From JAUASV01 sp047605685 (lineage in GTDB: Bacteria > Actinomycetota > Actinomycetes > Actinomycetales > Microbacteriaceae), in NCBI GenBank assembly GCA_047605685.1, contig JASGFF010000004.1, forward strand, positions 1-61,540: a stretch of DNA of 61,540 bases, read 5' to 3'. A program made the position numbers and the translations under genes. Below the pieces are notes generated by a model. The model made no database searches, was not told the origin of the DNA, and saw only the letters and a program-made list of their open reading frames with translations. Below, one piece after another: positions 33,798 to 42,601 of this stretch. The first letter of the stretch is position 1. Each line of letters begins with the position of its first letter.

Positions 33798-34015
33798 TAT
33801 GGTGGACGGTGCGCGACTCGTCGACGCAGTCCAGTCGCGATCCTGAACGAATCGATCCCCCATCTCCTCTGCAGCTTCAGCACACCCTCCCGAGGCCGTC
33901 CGGCCACGGGCAGCGCCCGGTCGCACGGGGTCGGGGGTCGCACGCTCCGCGGCGGCGTCGTCGCCGCGGTATCACGGATCACTCCCGTGGTCCCAGACAA
34001 CGAAGGAATGACGTC
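33798..34015 (+). promoter_or_regulatory. Putative cspA promoter and long 5' leader
   Basis: A -10-like TATGGT (33798-33803) lies about 210 nt before the start codon. The leader holds an 8-bp stem hairpin (CCGCGGCG 33947-33954 with CGCCGCGG 33962-33969) and ends in a GAAGGA ribosome site. Long structured leaders are typical for cold-shock genes; thermosensing here is inferred. Confidence 0.5.
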
Positions 34016-34219
34016 ATGGCCACTGGCACCGTCAAATGGTTCAACTCCGAGAAGGGCTACGGCTTCATCGCACCCGACGACGGCACCGCGGACGTGTTCG
34101 CGCACTTCAGCGCGATCGCCGGCAGCGGGCACCGCAACCTGGAGGAGAACCAGCGGGTCGAGTTCGACACCGAGCGCGGCCAGAAGGGCCCGCAGGCGGC
34201 GAACATCCGTCCGCTCTGA
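34016..34219 (+). CDS. cspA: Cold-shock protein (CspA family)
   Basis: The 67-aa single cold-shock domain carries RNP1 KGYGFI and RNP2 VFAHF. It binds single-stranded RNA and DNA and prevents secondary structure. GAAGGA lies 8 nt upstream of ATG 34016. The long leader and a strong terminator isolate it as a single-gene unit. Confidence 0.97.
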   Translation: MATGTVKWFNSEKGYGFIAPDDGTADVFAHFSAIAGSGHRNLEENQRVEFDTERGQKGPQAANIRPL

Positions 34220-34223
34220 TCGT

Positions 34224-34252
34224 CCGTCGGGCGCGGGCCTCGCGCCCGACGG
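34224..34252 (+). terminator. Terminator hairpin after cspA
   Basis: CCGTCGGGCGCG (34224-34235) pairs perfectly with CGCGCCCGACGG (34241-34252), loop 5 nt. It starts 4 nt after the cspA stop and separates it from the convergent histidine kinase; no U tract, so the GC-rich stem itself would have to act. Confidence 0.75.
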
Positions 34253-34282
34253 CACCACCGCCGGCGGCGGGGACGCGGCCGG

Positions 34283-36270
34283 TCAGGCCGTCGGCGCCCC
34301 GACCGGCAGGCGCAGCCGGGCCGTGGTGCCCGAGGAGCCGTCGGACTCCAGGACGACGCTGCCGTGCATCTCGGTGACGAGTTCGCGGACGATGGCGAGG
34401 CCGAGCCCCGTGCCCGGCACCCCGTCGCGCGTCGCCGCCGTCGAGCGGTAGAAGCGGTCGAACACCCGCTCGAGCTCGGCGGGCGGGATGCCCGGACCTG
34501 AGTCGATGATGGCCAGGTCGAGCCACTCGCCCCCGGCGCGGAGCACGATCGCGATGGAGCCGCCCGCCGGGGTGAACTTGAGCGCGTTGGTGAGCAGGTT
34601 CACGATGACGCGAGTCAGGTCGTTCTGCTCGGCGAGCACGTGCACCGGCAGGGGCGGCACGTCGAGCGTCACCCGCAGCTCCCGGTCGCGCAGGCTGTGG
34701 TGCAGGTCGTCGAGCACGGCGCGCAGGAGCGCGGCCACGTCGATCTCGCCGGGCGCGGCTCGGCGGCGCGCGGCATCCGCTTGGAGAACGTCAGCACGTC
34801 CTCGATCGTGCGCAACAGCCGCTCGGCGTTGCGCAGCACGATCGCGACGTAGTCGCGCTGCACCGCGTCCAGCCCGGTGTCGGCCAGCTCCTCGGTGAAG
34901 CCGATGATCGTCGTGATCGGGGTGCGCAGCTCGTGGGTGACCGAGGAGACGAAGGCGTCCTTCTGCTCGTTGAGGTTCCGCAGCTCCTCGACGACCTGCT
35001 GCTCGCGCTCCAGCTGCACCCGCCCGGCCTCCTCGGCGCGGCGGACCGCCCGCAGGTCGACGATCGACAGCAGCACGATCTCGCCGAACGTGGCATCCGC
35101 GGCCACCATGATCGTGACCTCGATGGGTGCCGCACCGCCGGTGTCGCTGGCGATGCGGGTCTGGCGTCCGACCGCGTGCAGCGAGCCCTGGACGATGCCG
35201 AGCAGCCAGGAGCCCGGGGCGACCCGGTCGGCGAGCAGGTTCTCCCCGAGCAGGTCGCGGGCCGCCGGATTGGCCTGCAGCACCCGGTACACGCTGCCGT
35301 CCTTCTGCACGACGGCGAAGCCGTTCTGGGCGAGGCGGAAGCCCTCCGTGAGCAGCGCGCCGCGCGCGGCATTGTGCTCGGCGAGCTGCCGGCTCTCGTT
35401 GCGGGATGCGGCGATGAGCAGCGTCGTCACGGTGAGCGTGACGACGTACAGCTCGAACAGCGACGACGACGACAGCAGCCCGGGGGCCTCGACGGCGAAG
35501 GGCCCGTCGCCGAGCACCGTGAGCACGACGATGGCCCCCGAGGTCGCGATGAGCTCGACGAGCGCGTAGAGCATCGTGAAGCTGAACGCGGCCCAGGCAA
35601 GGAACGGCACCGGCAGGAAGGCGAGCGCCGGGCTGCCGTTCGGGGCGAAGGCGACGGTGACCGCCGCGACGAGCAGGATCGGGTGCAGCATCCGCCACGC
35701 CGGCCGGCTCGGCGGGTGCTTGAAGCGGTTGACCAGCGCGAGCGGCGCGAGCACGGCGATCGCGCTCGCGTGCGAGGCGAAGACCGTGAACCCCACGGTC
35801 AAGGGGTCGGTGTCGAGCACCAGGGCCCGGGTGACGCCGCACAGGGTGCCGGCCGCCCCGGCGCCGATGAGCGTGCCGGCGAAGAAGCGCAGCACGTCCG
35901 TCGTGGTGGTGAAGCGGGGCTGGTCCTCGGCGTCGACGGAGAGCCGGGCGACGATCCAGGCCTCGGCCGCGACCGCGCCGGCACCCACGACCGCGACGAT
36001 GACCGGCCGGCCGGCGTGCAGCGAGGTGAGAGCCGTGACGGCCGTGATCACGGCGGCGACCAGCCAGCGGCGCTCCTGGCGCGTCGAGATCATCGCGATG
36101 ACGTTGACGCCCGCCGCCGGCCACCAGCTGCTCACCAGGACGCCGCTGACGAACACGGAGGTCGAGGTGACGCCGACGACGGCCGAGATCGTCAGCAGCA
36201 GCCCCACCACGAGCACGTGCGACAGCCCGCGGAGCTCGCGAGCGCTCGTGGCAAGGCTGGGGAACGTCAC
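34283..36270 (-). pseudogene. MASE1-type sensor histidine kinase, frameshifted
   Basis: The N-terminal part (from GTG 36270) encodes several membrane helices of MASE1 type, then a PAS-like domain (about 300-400), and HisKA with the phospho-accepting His in SSVTHELRTPITTIIGF. The reading frame then shifts at about 34749-34754. The catalytic ATPase domain continues in another frame, with NLLTNALKFTPAGG, DSGPGIPP and GTGLGLAIVREL, ending at 34283. The two parts would join if one G were added in the GGG run there. It is either a recent inactivating mutation or a sequence error; both halves are otherwise well conserved. GGGGAG precedes the GTG. No adjacent response regulator is seen. Confidence 0.8.
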
Positions 36271-36429
36271 TGCGACTCGTCTCCCCGCTTCGCCCGATGA
36301 AGCCCGATCGGGTCCACAGTATCGTCAGCGCGGGATGCCGCGGGTGTTCTCCCACCATCGGTCGCGGGGCACGGCGAGGGCGGCCCCGTAGGATGAGTCG
36401 TCCGTCCCGCCCCGTCATCGAAGAGTTCC

Positions 36430-36744
36430 ATGTCTGAAAACGCAGCGTCCGGGATCACGCCCGATGCCGTCAGCCACCTGGCCGCCCTCGCCCGCATCGC
36501 GCTCACGCCCGAGGAGGTGCGGCGCCTTGCCGGCGAGCTCGACGCGATCCTCGACAGTGTCGCGAAGGTGAGCGAGGTGGCCACCGCGGACGTCCCGGCG
36601 ACGAGCCACCCGATCCCGCTCGCCAACGTGTTCCGGCCGGATGTCGTCGGCCCGACCCTCACGACGGCGGAGGCGCTCGGCGGGGCCCCCGACCACGACG
36701 GCTCCCGGTTCCGGGTGAGCGCGATCCTCGGGGAGGAGCAGTGA
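36430..36744 (+). CDS. gatC: Aspartyl/glutamyl-tRNA amidotransferase subunit C
   Basis: The 104-aa product has the GatC pattern: VSHLAALARIALTPEEVRRL, then DAILDSVAKVSEVATADVPAT and a C-terminal RPDVVGPTL segment. GatC stabilises the GatCAB complex, which amidates Glu-tRNA(Gln) or Asp-tRNA(Asn). A TAGGAT -10-like box lies at 36389-36394. It overlaps gatA by GTGA. Confidence 0.95.
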   Translation: MSENAASGITPDAVSHLAALARIALTPEEVRRLAGELDAILDSVAKVSEVATADVPATSHPIPLANVFRPDVVGPTLTTAEALGGAPDHDGSRFRVSAILGEEQ

Positions 36745-38279
36745 GCGAGGACCTCACCCGGCTGACCGCCGCGCGGCTGTCGGCGCTGCTCGCCGCGGGC
36801 GAGACCAGCTCGGTGGAGATCACCCGGGCGCACCTCGAGCGCATCGCCGCCGTCGACGCCGACGTGCACGCCTACCTGCACGTGAGCGAGCGGGCGCTGG
36901 AGACGGCCGCGCTCGTCGACGCGGAGCGGGCGAGCGGGACGCTGACCGGCGAGCTCGCCGGCATCCCGGTGGCGATCAAGGACGTGCTCACGACGGTCGG
37001 GATGCCGACGACGGCCGGCTCGCGGATCCTCGCCGGCTGGCTGCCGCCCTACGACGCGACGCCGGTGCGCCGGCTGCGGGAGGCCGGCCTGGTGCCGCTC
37101 GGCAAGACCAACATGGACGAGTTCGCGATGGGCTCAACCACCGAGCACTCCGCCTACGGCCCGACCCGCAACCCCTGGGACCTCGAGCGGGTGCCCGGCG
37201 GCTCGGGCGGCGGCTCGGCGGCGGCGGTCGCCGCCTTCGAGGCCCCGCTCGCGCTCGGCTCGGACACCGGCGGCAGCATCCGCCAGCCGGCCGCGCTCAC
37301 CGGCTCGGTCGGCGTCAAGCCGACCTACGGCGGCGTCTCCCGCTACGGGGCGATCGCGCTCGCCTCGAGCCTCGACCAGGTCGGCCCGGTGGCGCGCAGC
37401 GTGCTCGACGCGGCGCTGCTGCACGACGTCGTCGGCGGCCGCGACCCACGCGACTCGACATCGCTCGCCGATCACTGGCCCGGCTTCGCCGCGGCCGCCC
37501 GCGAGGGCGCCCGCGCCGAGTCGCTCGCCGGGCTCCGGGTGGGCGTGGTCCGCGAGCTGGACGCGCCCGGCTTCCAGGCCGGGGTGCGCGAGCGCTTCCA
37601 CGAGGCCGTCGAGCTGCTCGCCAGCGCCGGCGCCGAGATCGTCGAGGTCTCGGTGCCGCACGTCGAGTACGCGATCGCGGCCTACTACCTGATCCTGCCG
37701 GCGGAGGCATCGAGCAACCTCGCCAAGTTCGACTCGGTGCGCTTCGGGCTGCGCGTGGACGTGCCCGGCACCGTCGAGGACGTGATGGCCGCGACCCGGG
37801 AGGCCGGCTTCGGGCCGGAGGTGAAGCGCCGCATCATCCTGGGCACCTACGCGCTGTCCGCGGGCTACTACGACGCCTACTACGGCAGTGCCCAGAAGGT
37901 GCGCACGCTCGTCCAGCGCGACCTCGCGGCGGCCTTCGAGCGCGCCGACGTGCTGCTGTCGCCGACCTCGCCGACGACGGCGTTCCCGATCGGCGAGAGG
38001 GTCGACGACCCGCTCGCGCTGTACCTGGCCGACGTCACGACGATCCCGGCGAACCTCGCGGGCATCCCGGGGATGTCGCTGCCCGCCGGTCTCGCGGCCG
38101 AGGACGGCCTGCCGGTGGGCGTGCAGCTGATGGCGCCCGCGCGCGAGGACGCCCGGCTGTACCGGGTCGGCGGCGCGCTCGAGCGGCTGCTCGAGCAGCG
38201 CTGGGGCGGTCCGCTGCTCGAGCAGGCGCCCTCGCTGGCCGGCACCGAGATGTTCGCCGCGGAGTCCGGGGCGGTCTGA
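36741..38279 (+). CDS. gatA: Aspartyl/glutamyl-tRNA amidotransferase subunit A
   Basis: The 512-aa amidase-signature protein has the Ser-cisSer-Lys triad: Lys in VAIKDVLTT, cis-Ser in GGSGGGSAAAVAAFE and the nucleophile Ser in GSDTGGSIRQPAA. It hydrolyses glutamine and supplies ammonia to GatB. gatB, which normally follows, is absent here: msrB is next. The end and downstream spacer share a 15-bp GAGTCCGGGGCGGTC repeat (38262-38303). Confidence 0.96.
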   Translation: MSEDLTRLTAARLSALLAAGETSSVEITRAHLERIAAVDADVHAYLHVSERALETAALVDAERASGTLTGELAGIPVAIKDVLTTVGMPTTAGSRILAGWLPPYDATPVRRLREAGLVPLGKTNMDEFAMGSTTEHSAYGPTRNPWDLERVPGGSGGGSAAAVAAFEAPLALGSDTGGSIRQPAALTGSVGVKPTYGGVSRYGAIALASSLDQVGPVARSVLDAALLHDVVGGRDPRDSTSLADHWPGFAAAAREGARAESLAGLRVGVVRELDAPGFQAGVRERFHEAVELLASAGAEIVEVSVPHVEYAIAAYYLILPAEASSNLAKFDSVRFGLRVDVPGTVEDVMAATREAGFGPEVKRRIILGTYALSAGYYDAYYGSAQKVRTLVQRDLAAAFERADVLLSPTSPTTAFPIGERVDDPLALYLADVTTIPANLAGIPGMSLPAGLAAEDGLPVGVQLMAPAREDARLYRVGGALERLLEQRWGGPLLEQAPSLAGTEMFAAESGAV

Positions 38280-38333
38280 GTCCGGGGCGGTCCGAGTCCG
38301 GCGTCGCGCCGCCCGCGGCGGCAGAATGGAGGG

Positions 38334-38819
38334 ATGACCGAGAGGGCGAGCGTGCCGAGCGATGAGGAGCTGCGCGAGCGGCTGAGCCCCGAGGAGTACG
38401 CCGTGCTGCGCCGAGCCGCCACCGAGCGGGCCTGGACCGGTGCGCTGCTCGACGAGCACCGCGCCGGGCTGTACAGCTGCAAGGCCTGCGGCAACGAGCT
38501 GTTCCTCAGCGGCACGAAGTTCGACTCCGGCTGCGGCTGGCCGAGCTTCTACGACGTGGTCCGTCCGGGCGCCGTACGGCTGCTGCCCGACCGCTCGCTC
38601 GGGCAGGAGCGCACCGAGGTGCGCTGCGGCCGCTGCGACTCGCACCTCGGCCACGTCTTCCCCGACGGCTTCGGCACGCCCACCGGCGACCGCTACTGCA
38701 TGAACTCCCTCGCGCTCGACTTCGGGGCTGAGCACGTCGGGGCCGGTGACGTCGGGGCCGGGGGCTTGGATGCCGGGGATGCGGGGGCCGGGGATGCGGG
38801 AGCCGCGCCTCCGGCGTAG
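38334..38819 (+). CDS. msrB: Peptide-methionine (R)-S-oxide reductase
   Basis: The 161-aa product has the zinc CxxC pairs (CKACG and CGRCD), FDSGCGWPSF, HLGHVF and the catalytic Cys in RYCMNSLAL. It repairs methionine-R-sulfoxide using thioredoxin. After residue 135 a tail of GAGDVGAGG-type repeats is added, caused by short repeats in the DNA. GGAGGG just before ATG 38334 is a good ribosome site, and CAGAAT lies 6 nt upstream. Confidence 0.95.
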   Translation: MTERASVPSDEELRERLSPEEYAVLRRAATERAWTGALLDEHRAGLYSCKACGNELFLSGTKFDSGCGWPSFYDVVRPGAVRLLPDRSLGQERTEVRCGRCDSHLGHVFPDGFGTPTGDRYCMNSLALDFGAEHVGAGDVGAGGLDAGDAGAGDAGAAPPA

Positions 38820-38852
38820 CGCGGTGCGGCTCAGCCGCGGGTCGGCTCAGTG

Positions 38853-38892
38853 TCGCGGGCCAACTCAGTCGCGGGCCAACTCAGTCGCGGGC
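38853..38892. repeat. 16-bp tandem repeat at hydrolase 3' end
   Basis: Two and a half copies of TCGCGGGCCAACTCAG span the stop codon (38881-38883) of the minus-strand hydrolase and continue into the gap towards msrB. Confidence 0.9.
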
Positions 38893-39660
38893 GAGGAAGG
38901 CGATGCCGTCGCGGCGGAAGTGGTGCGACACGGGCGCGGTGAAGTGGTTGCGCTGCGGGATCTCGACGAAGGAGCCGTGCGGTGCCGCCCGGGCGAGGGC
39001 GCGGCTTCGCTGGAGGATCGGGTCGTCGCTGCCGGTCGCCAGCAGCAGTGGCTGCTGCGGCGGGTTCGCCGGGTCGGGCTCGGCGCCCTCGTCCTTCATC
39101 CCCTCGACGAGCGCCACGAGCGCACCGAGGTCGTTGCCCTCGATGCGGTTCGCCATCGTCACATAGGCGTTCGTGAGCCGGTCGCCCACCGGGCTGCCGT
39201 CCTCGAGGTGGGCGCGCGCGGCATCCGTGTCGAAGCGGGTGAGCGGCTGGCCGTCGGGGATGCCGCCGAGCACGGCCCGCCCGATCCGCTCGGGCAGGTC
39301 GAGGCACGCCTGCCAGCCGACCCGGGCGCCGAGCGAGTAGCCGAGGTAGGAGACCTCGTCGAGCAGGTAGGTGTCGATCACGGTGAGCACGTCGGCGACG
39401 AGCGCCCGCATCGAGTAGGCCTCCGCGCGGCGGGGCTTGTCGCTCAGGCCGTGGCCGCGTTGATCGAGGGCGACGACGCGCAGGCCCGCGCGCACCAGGT
39501 CGCGAGCCCAGCCGGTGTCGTGCCAGTTCACGATCGCGCTCGAGGCGAAGCCGTGCACGGCGATCACCGCCGGCGCCTCCGGGTCCCCCCAGGCGTAGGT
39601 GGCGATCCGGATGCCGTCGGTCGTGATCACGCCGCGGGGGGCGGGGGGCGCATCGGGCAT
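38881..39660 (-). CDS. Alpha/beta hydrolase
   Basis: The 259-aa protein has the HGFAS oxyanion motif, nucleophile Ser in LGYSLGARVGWQ, Asp in GSDDPIL and His in QRNHFTAPVSHH, so the triad is complete. It resembles proline-iminopeptidase/esterase-like hydrolases of unknown substrate. No signal peptide is seen. ATG 39660 lies 6 nt after a GATGAT -10-like box, suggesting a leaderless message. Confidence 0.9.
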   Translation of the reverse strand: MPDAPPAPRGVITTDGIRIATYAWGDPEAPAVIAVHGFASSAIVNWHDTGWARDLVRAGLRVVALDQRGHGLSDKPRRAEAYSMRALVADVLTVIDTYLLDEVSYLGYSLGARVGWQACLDLPERIGRAVLGGIPDGQPLTRFDTDAARAHLEDGSPVGDRLTNAYVTMANRIEGNDLGALVALVEGMKDEGAEPDPANPPQQPLLLATGSDDPILQRSRALARAAPHGSFVEIPQRNHFTAPVSHHFRRDGIAFLARD

Positions 39661-39771
39661 GTGAGCATCATCCCAGAGAGTCGGTGCCTGGGGAGTCGGT
39701 GTGCCGGGAGTCGGGATCCGGTGTGACCGGAGCGCGTCGCTCCCGGGGACTGCGGCGCCTACGATGGCGAC

Positions 39772-40317
39772 GTGCTGCCCCGAGGCCTCGTCGTCGTCCG
39801 TCCGCTGGCTCTGCGTCCGCTGGCGTCGCGGGTGCTCGCGTCGTTGCGACCCGTCCTCGGCGGCACCGAGCAGGCCCGGCTCGAGGCGCTGCGGGCGCGC
39901 TTCCCCGGCGCCCAGGTGCTGCGCTCGCGCATGGAGCATCGGCTGCGCCGCTCGCTGCGCGGCATCCCGCACCACCGGCTGCCGCTGCCCGGCGCGCGTC
40001 TCGCGGTCGTCGCCGACGGCGGGCGGATCGCCTTCTACGGTGCCGCGGACGCGCCGTTCTGCGCGCTGTGCTGGCCGCAGGTCACCGGGGTGCGGCTGCG
40101 TGCCGTCAGCGACGCCGTCGTGCCCGACCTGGTCAGCGTCGAGGGGGGATACCGCACCCACCTGGTCTGGCTGGCCACCGGCGGCCTCGCGGTCGAGTTC
40201 GAGGTGTGGGGCGATCCGGAGCGCGACGGCACCGCCGCCCAGCTCGACGGTTTCGGCCTCGGCCCGGTGGTGGAGCGCCTGGAGCGGCTCAGGCGGTCCG
40301 CATCACGTCCGCGGTGA
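39772..40317 (+). CDS. Hypothetical protein, 181 aa
   Basis: I do not recognise a family. The N-terminal third is arginine/leucine-rich and basic (RPLALRPLASRVLASLRPVL), and the rest is a compact predicted alpha/beta region with VTGVRLRAVSDAVVPDLVSV. It has no signal peptide or obvious catalytic motif. GTG 39772 lies 6 nt after TACGAT (39760-39765). Its last 29 bp overlap the end of the convergent FBP-type gene. Confidence 0.7.
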   Translation: MLPRGLVVVRPLALRPLASRVLASLRPVLGGTEQARLEALRARFPGAQVLRSRMEHRLRRSLRGIPHHRLPLPGARLAVVADGGRIAFYGAADAPFCALCWPQVTGVRLRAVSDAVVPDLVSVEGGYRTHLVWLATGGLAVEFEVWGDPERDGTAAQLDGFGLGPVVERLERLRRSASRPR

Positions 40318-40768
40318 AGCGCTGCACGCGGCTGAGCAGCCCCGCGGCACGCCGGGCCAGCTCGGCGGAGGAGTGCAGCGGGCCCGGCGCCATCCGGATG
40401 ATGTGCGAGCAGGCGAGGTCCTCGCAGATGTAGGTGCCGAGCGTGTCGCCGCGCCGCCCGGCGGCCCCGGCCTTCGGGGCCGAGAACAGGCTCACCTGGG
40501 TGAGCGGCTGGGTGGTGTGGCACAGCGAGCACATCGCGCTGCCCCGGCCGCGGTGCGGGCCGACGGTGCGCAGCAGGATGCCGACCGGGGCATCGCCGGC
40601 CCAGTGCACGATGTAGCCGCGCAGCGGACTGGCCGGGTCCCGCCAGCCGAGGTACTCGCGCTCCTCCCAGATCGTCTCGTGCAGGCCCGGCATCGGCATC
40701 CGCTCGATCTCCTCCTCGGTGGCGTTCACGACGCTGGCGCGGATCTCGTCCTCGGTGAGCGGCTTCAT
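40289..40768 (-). CDS. FBP-type C-terminal treble-clef zinc-finger protein (FusB-like)
   Basis: The 159-aa product has two Cys pairs, CSLCHTTQPL and ICEDLACSHIIRM, and the segment YLGWRDPASPLRGYIVHW, the pattern of the fibronectin-binding-protein C-terminal zinc-finger family related to the elongation-factor-G-binding FusB proteins. A role at EF-G or the ribosome is inferred. GGAGGG precedes ATG 40768. The last 29 bp overlap the convergent hypothetical gene. Confidence 0.85.
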   Translation of the reverse strand: MKPLTEDEIRASVVNATEEEIERMPMPGLHETIWEEREYLGWRDPASPLRGYIVHWAGDAPVGILLRTVGPHRGRGSAMCSLCHTTQPLTQVSLFSAPKAGAAGRRGDTLGTYICEDLACSHIIRMAPGPLHSSAELARRAAGLLSRVQRFTADVMRTA

Positions 40769-40824
40769 GATGCCCTCCAGGGTAGGCCCCGGGCCGAGGG
40801 CCGCTCGTTCGTCGTGCGCTGTCC

Positions 40825-42288
40825 CTACTCGCCCACGGCCGTCGTCGGCTGCCGCCGGACCAGCAGGGACAGCGGGATCGAGGCGAGCGAGGCGAGCGCG
40901 CCGACGGCGAGCGCCGTGCGCACGCCGTGCGCGTAGGCCTCGACGTCCGCGACCCCGTGGGAGGTATCGCCGGCGAAGGCGGCGAGCACGGTGACGAACA
41001 CGGCGACGCCCGCGGCGCCGGCCACCTGCTGCACGGTGCCGAGCACGGCGCTGCCGTGCGAATACAGCGGCGCCGGGACGGCGCCGAGACCCGCGGTGAA
41101 CAGCGGCGTGAACAGCAGCGCGAGACCCGTCGAGAGCAGCAGGTGCAGCCCGACCACGAGCGTCAGCGGCGAGGTGTCCGACAGCAGCAGCGCCATCGCC
41201 CACAGCGCCGCGCTCACCACGATCGCGCCGGCGAGCAGCACCGGTCGCGGTCCCACCCGGTCGTAGAGCCGGCCGACGGCCGGGCCGAGCAGCCCCATCA
41301 CCAGACCGCCGGGCAGCACGGCGAGGCCGATGGCGAGCGAGGGCTCGCCGAGCACGTTCTGCAGGTACAGCGGCAGCAGCGTGAGGGTTCCGAGCAGCGC
41401 CATCATGCTGGCCACGGCCATGGCCATCGCCGCCGAGAACGTGCGGGAGCGGAACACCCGCAGGTCGAGCAGGGCGGCATCCCGGCGCTGCAGCCGCGGC
41501 TGGCGGGCGACGAAGGCGCCGAGCGCGACGACGGCGACGCCGAGCGGCAGCCAGGCTGTCCAGGCGGCGGCCTGCCCGCTCGTGGCCGGGCCGAGCGCGC
41601 TCAGCCCGTAGACGAGACCGCCGAAGGCGAACGCCGAGACGACGACGCTCGGGATGTCGAGCGGCGCCCGACGCGGCTCGTTGACGGTGGGGATGCGCAG
41701 GGCGCCGAGGACGAGCGCCGCGATGGCGAAGGGCAGCACGACGACGAACACCCAGCGCCAGCCGAGCAGCTGCAGCACCATCCCCGAGACCGTGGGCCCG
41801 ATCGCCGGAGCGACCGACATCACGATCGAGATGTTGCCCATGATGCGGCCACGGCGGTGCTCGGGCACCAGCTCGAGGACGGTCGTGAACAGCAGCGGCA
41901 GCATGATCGCCGTGCCGCCGGCCTGCACGACGCGCGCCGTCACGAGCACCGCGAAGCCGGGCGCGAGGGCCGCGATGAGGGTGCCGGCGGTGAACAGCGT
42001 CATCGCCACGACGAACACCCCGCGGGTGGGGAAGCGTTGCAGCATCCAGCCGGTCACCGGGATGACGACGGCGGTGGTGAGCAGGAAGGCGGTGGTCAGC
42101 CACTGGCCGGCGCTCTCGGTGATGGACAGCTCGCGCATCACCACCGCCTGCGCGACGCTCATGATCGTCTCGTTGAGGATGACGACGAACGTCGCCACCA
42201 GCAGGATGCCGATCGCCAGGCGGTCGCGGGCGGCGGTGACCGTCGTCCTCTCGTCGGGCAGCGGGAGTGGGGCGGCGGCTGTCGTCAC
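40825..42288 (-). CDS. MFS drug/metabolite exporter (DHA2-type)
   Basis: The 487-aa protein has about 14 hydrophobic segments, motif C-like GWMLQRF and ARVVQAGGTAIMLPLL, and a LVPEHRRGRIMG loop between helices, the pattern of EmrB/QacA-type proton antiporters. Substrate is unknown. GTG 42288 is chosen since the in-frame sequence above is arginine-rich and repeat-derived. No adjacent TetR-type regulator is seen. Confidence 0.9.
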   Translation of the reverse strand: MTTAAAPLPLPDERTTVTAARDRLAIGILLVATFVVILNETIMSVAQAVVMRELSITESAGQWLTTAFLLTTAVVIPVTGWMLQRFPTRGVFVVAMTLFTAGTLIAALAPGFAVLVTARVVQAGGTAIMLPLLFTTVLELVPEHRRGRIMGNISIVMSVAPAIGPTVSGMVLQLLGWRWVFVVVLPFAIAALVLGALRIPTVNEPRRAPLDIPSVVVSAFAFGGLVYGLSALGPATSGQAAAWTAWLPLGVAVVALGAFVARQPRLQRRDAALLDLRVFRSRTFSAAMAMAVASMMALLGTLTLLPLYLQNVLGEPSLAIGLAVLPGGLVMGLLGPAVGRLYDRVGPRPVLLAGAIVVSAALWAMALLLSDTSPLTLVVGLHLLLSTGLALLFTPLFTAGLGAVPAPLYSHGSAVLGTVQQVAGAAGVAVFVTVLAAFAGDTSHGVADVEAYAHGVRTALAVGALASLASIPLSLLVRRQPTTAVGE

Positions 42289-42368
42289 GGGGGCCAATCG
42301 GTCGAAGGTGGGCGGTCGAGAGCGGCGGGCAGCCGCTCGGTGAGACCGGGCGGATCGGGGATCCGTCC

Positions 42369-42412
42369 GGTGGGCTGGCGGTGGGCTGGCGGTGGGCTCG
42401 CGGTGGGCTCGC
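42369..42412. repeat. 11-bp tandem repeat
   Basis: Four head-to-tail copies of GGTGGGCTSGC lie upstream of the MFS gene, followed at 42434-42459 by two copies of TCACGCGATGTG. Confidence 0.9.
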
Positions 42413-42601
42413 GCGGTGAGCCCGGCGGCGGGCTCACGCGATGTGTTCACGCGATGTGCCCGCACGATCAAGCGCCCTGGCATCCTGCCCTATTCCCGAT
42501 CGCCCGCCTATTCGTCGCGGCGGGCCGGCGGGCCGGTAACCGGCCGAGGACTGCAGGAGCGGTCGGGGGAGGGCGGCTGGGGCTGCCGGTTGAATGGGGG
42601 C

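Noticed and set aside
34283..36270. Programmed frameshifting in the histidine kinase
   Set aside because: No slippery heptamer or downstream structure of the usual kind was seen; a one-base loss in a G run explains it more simply.
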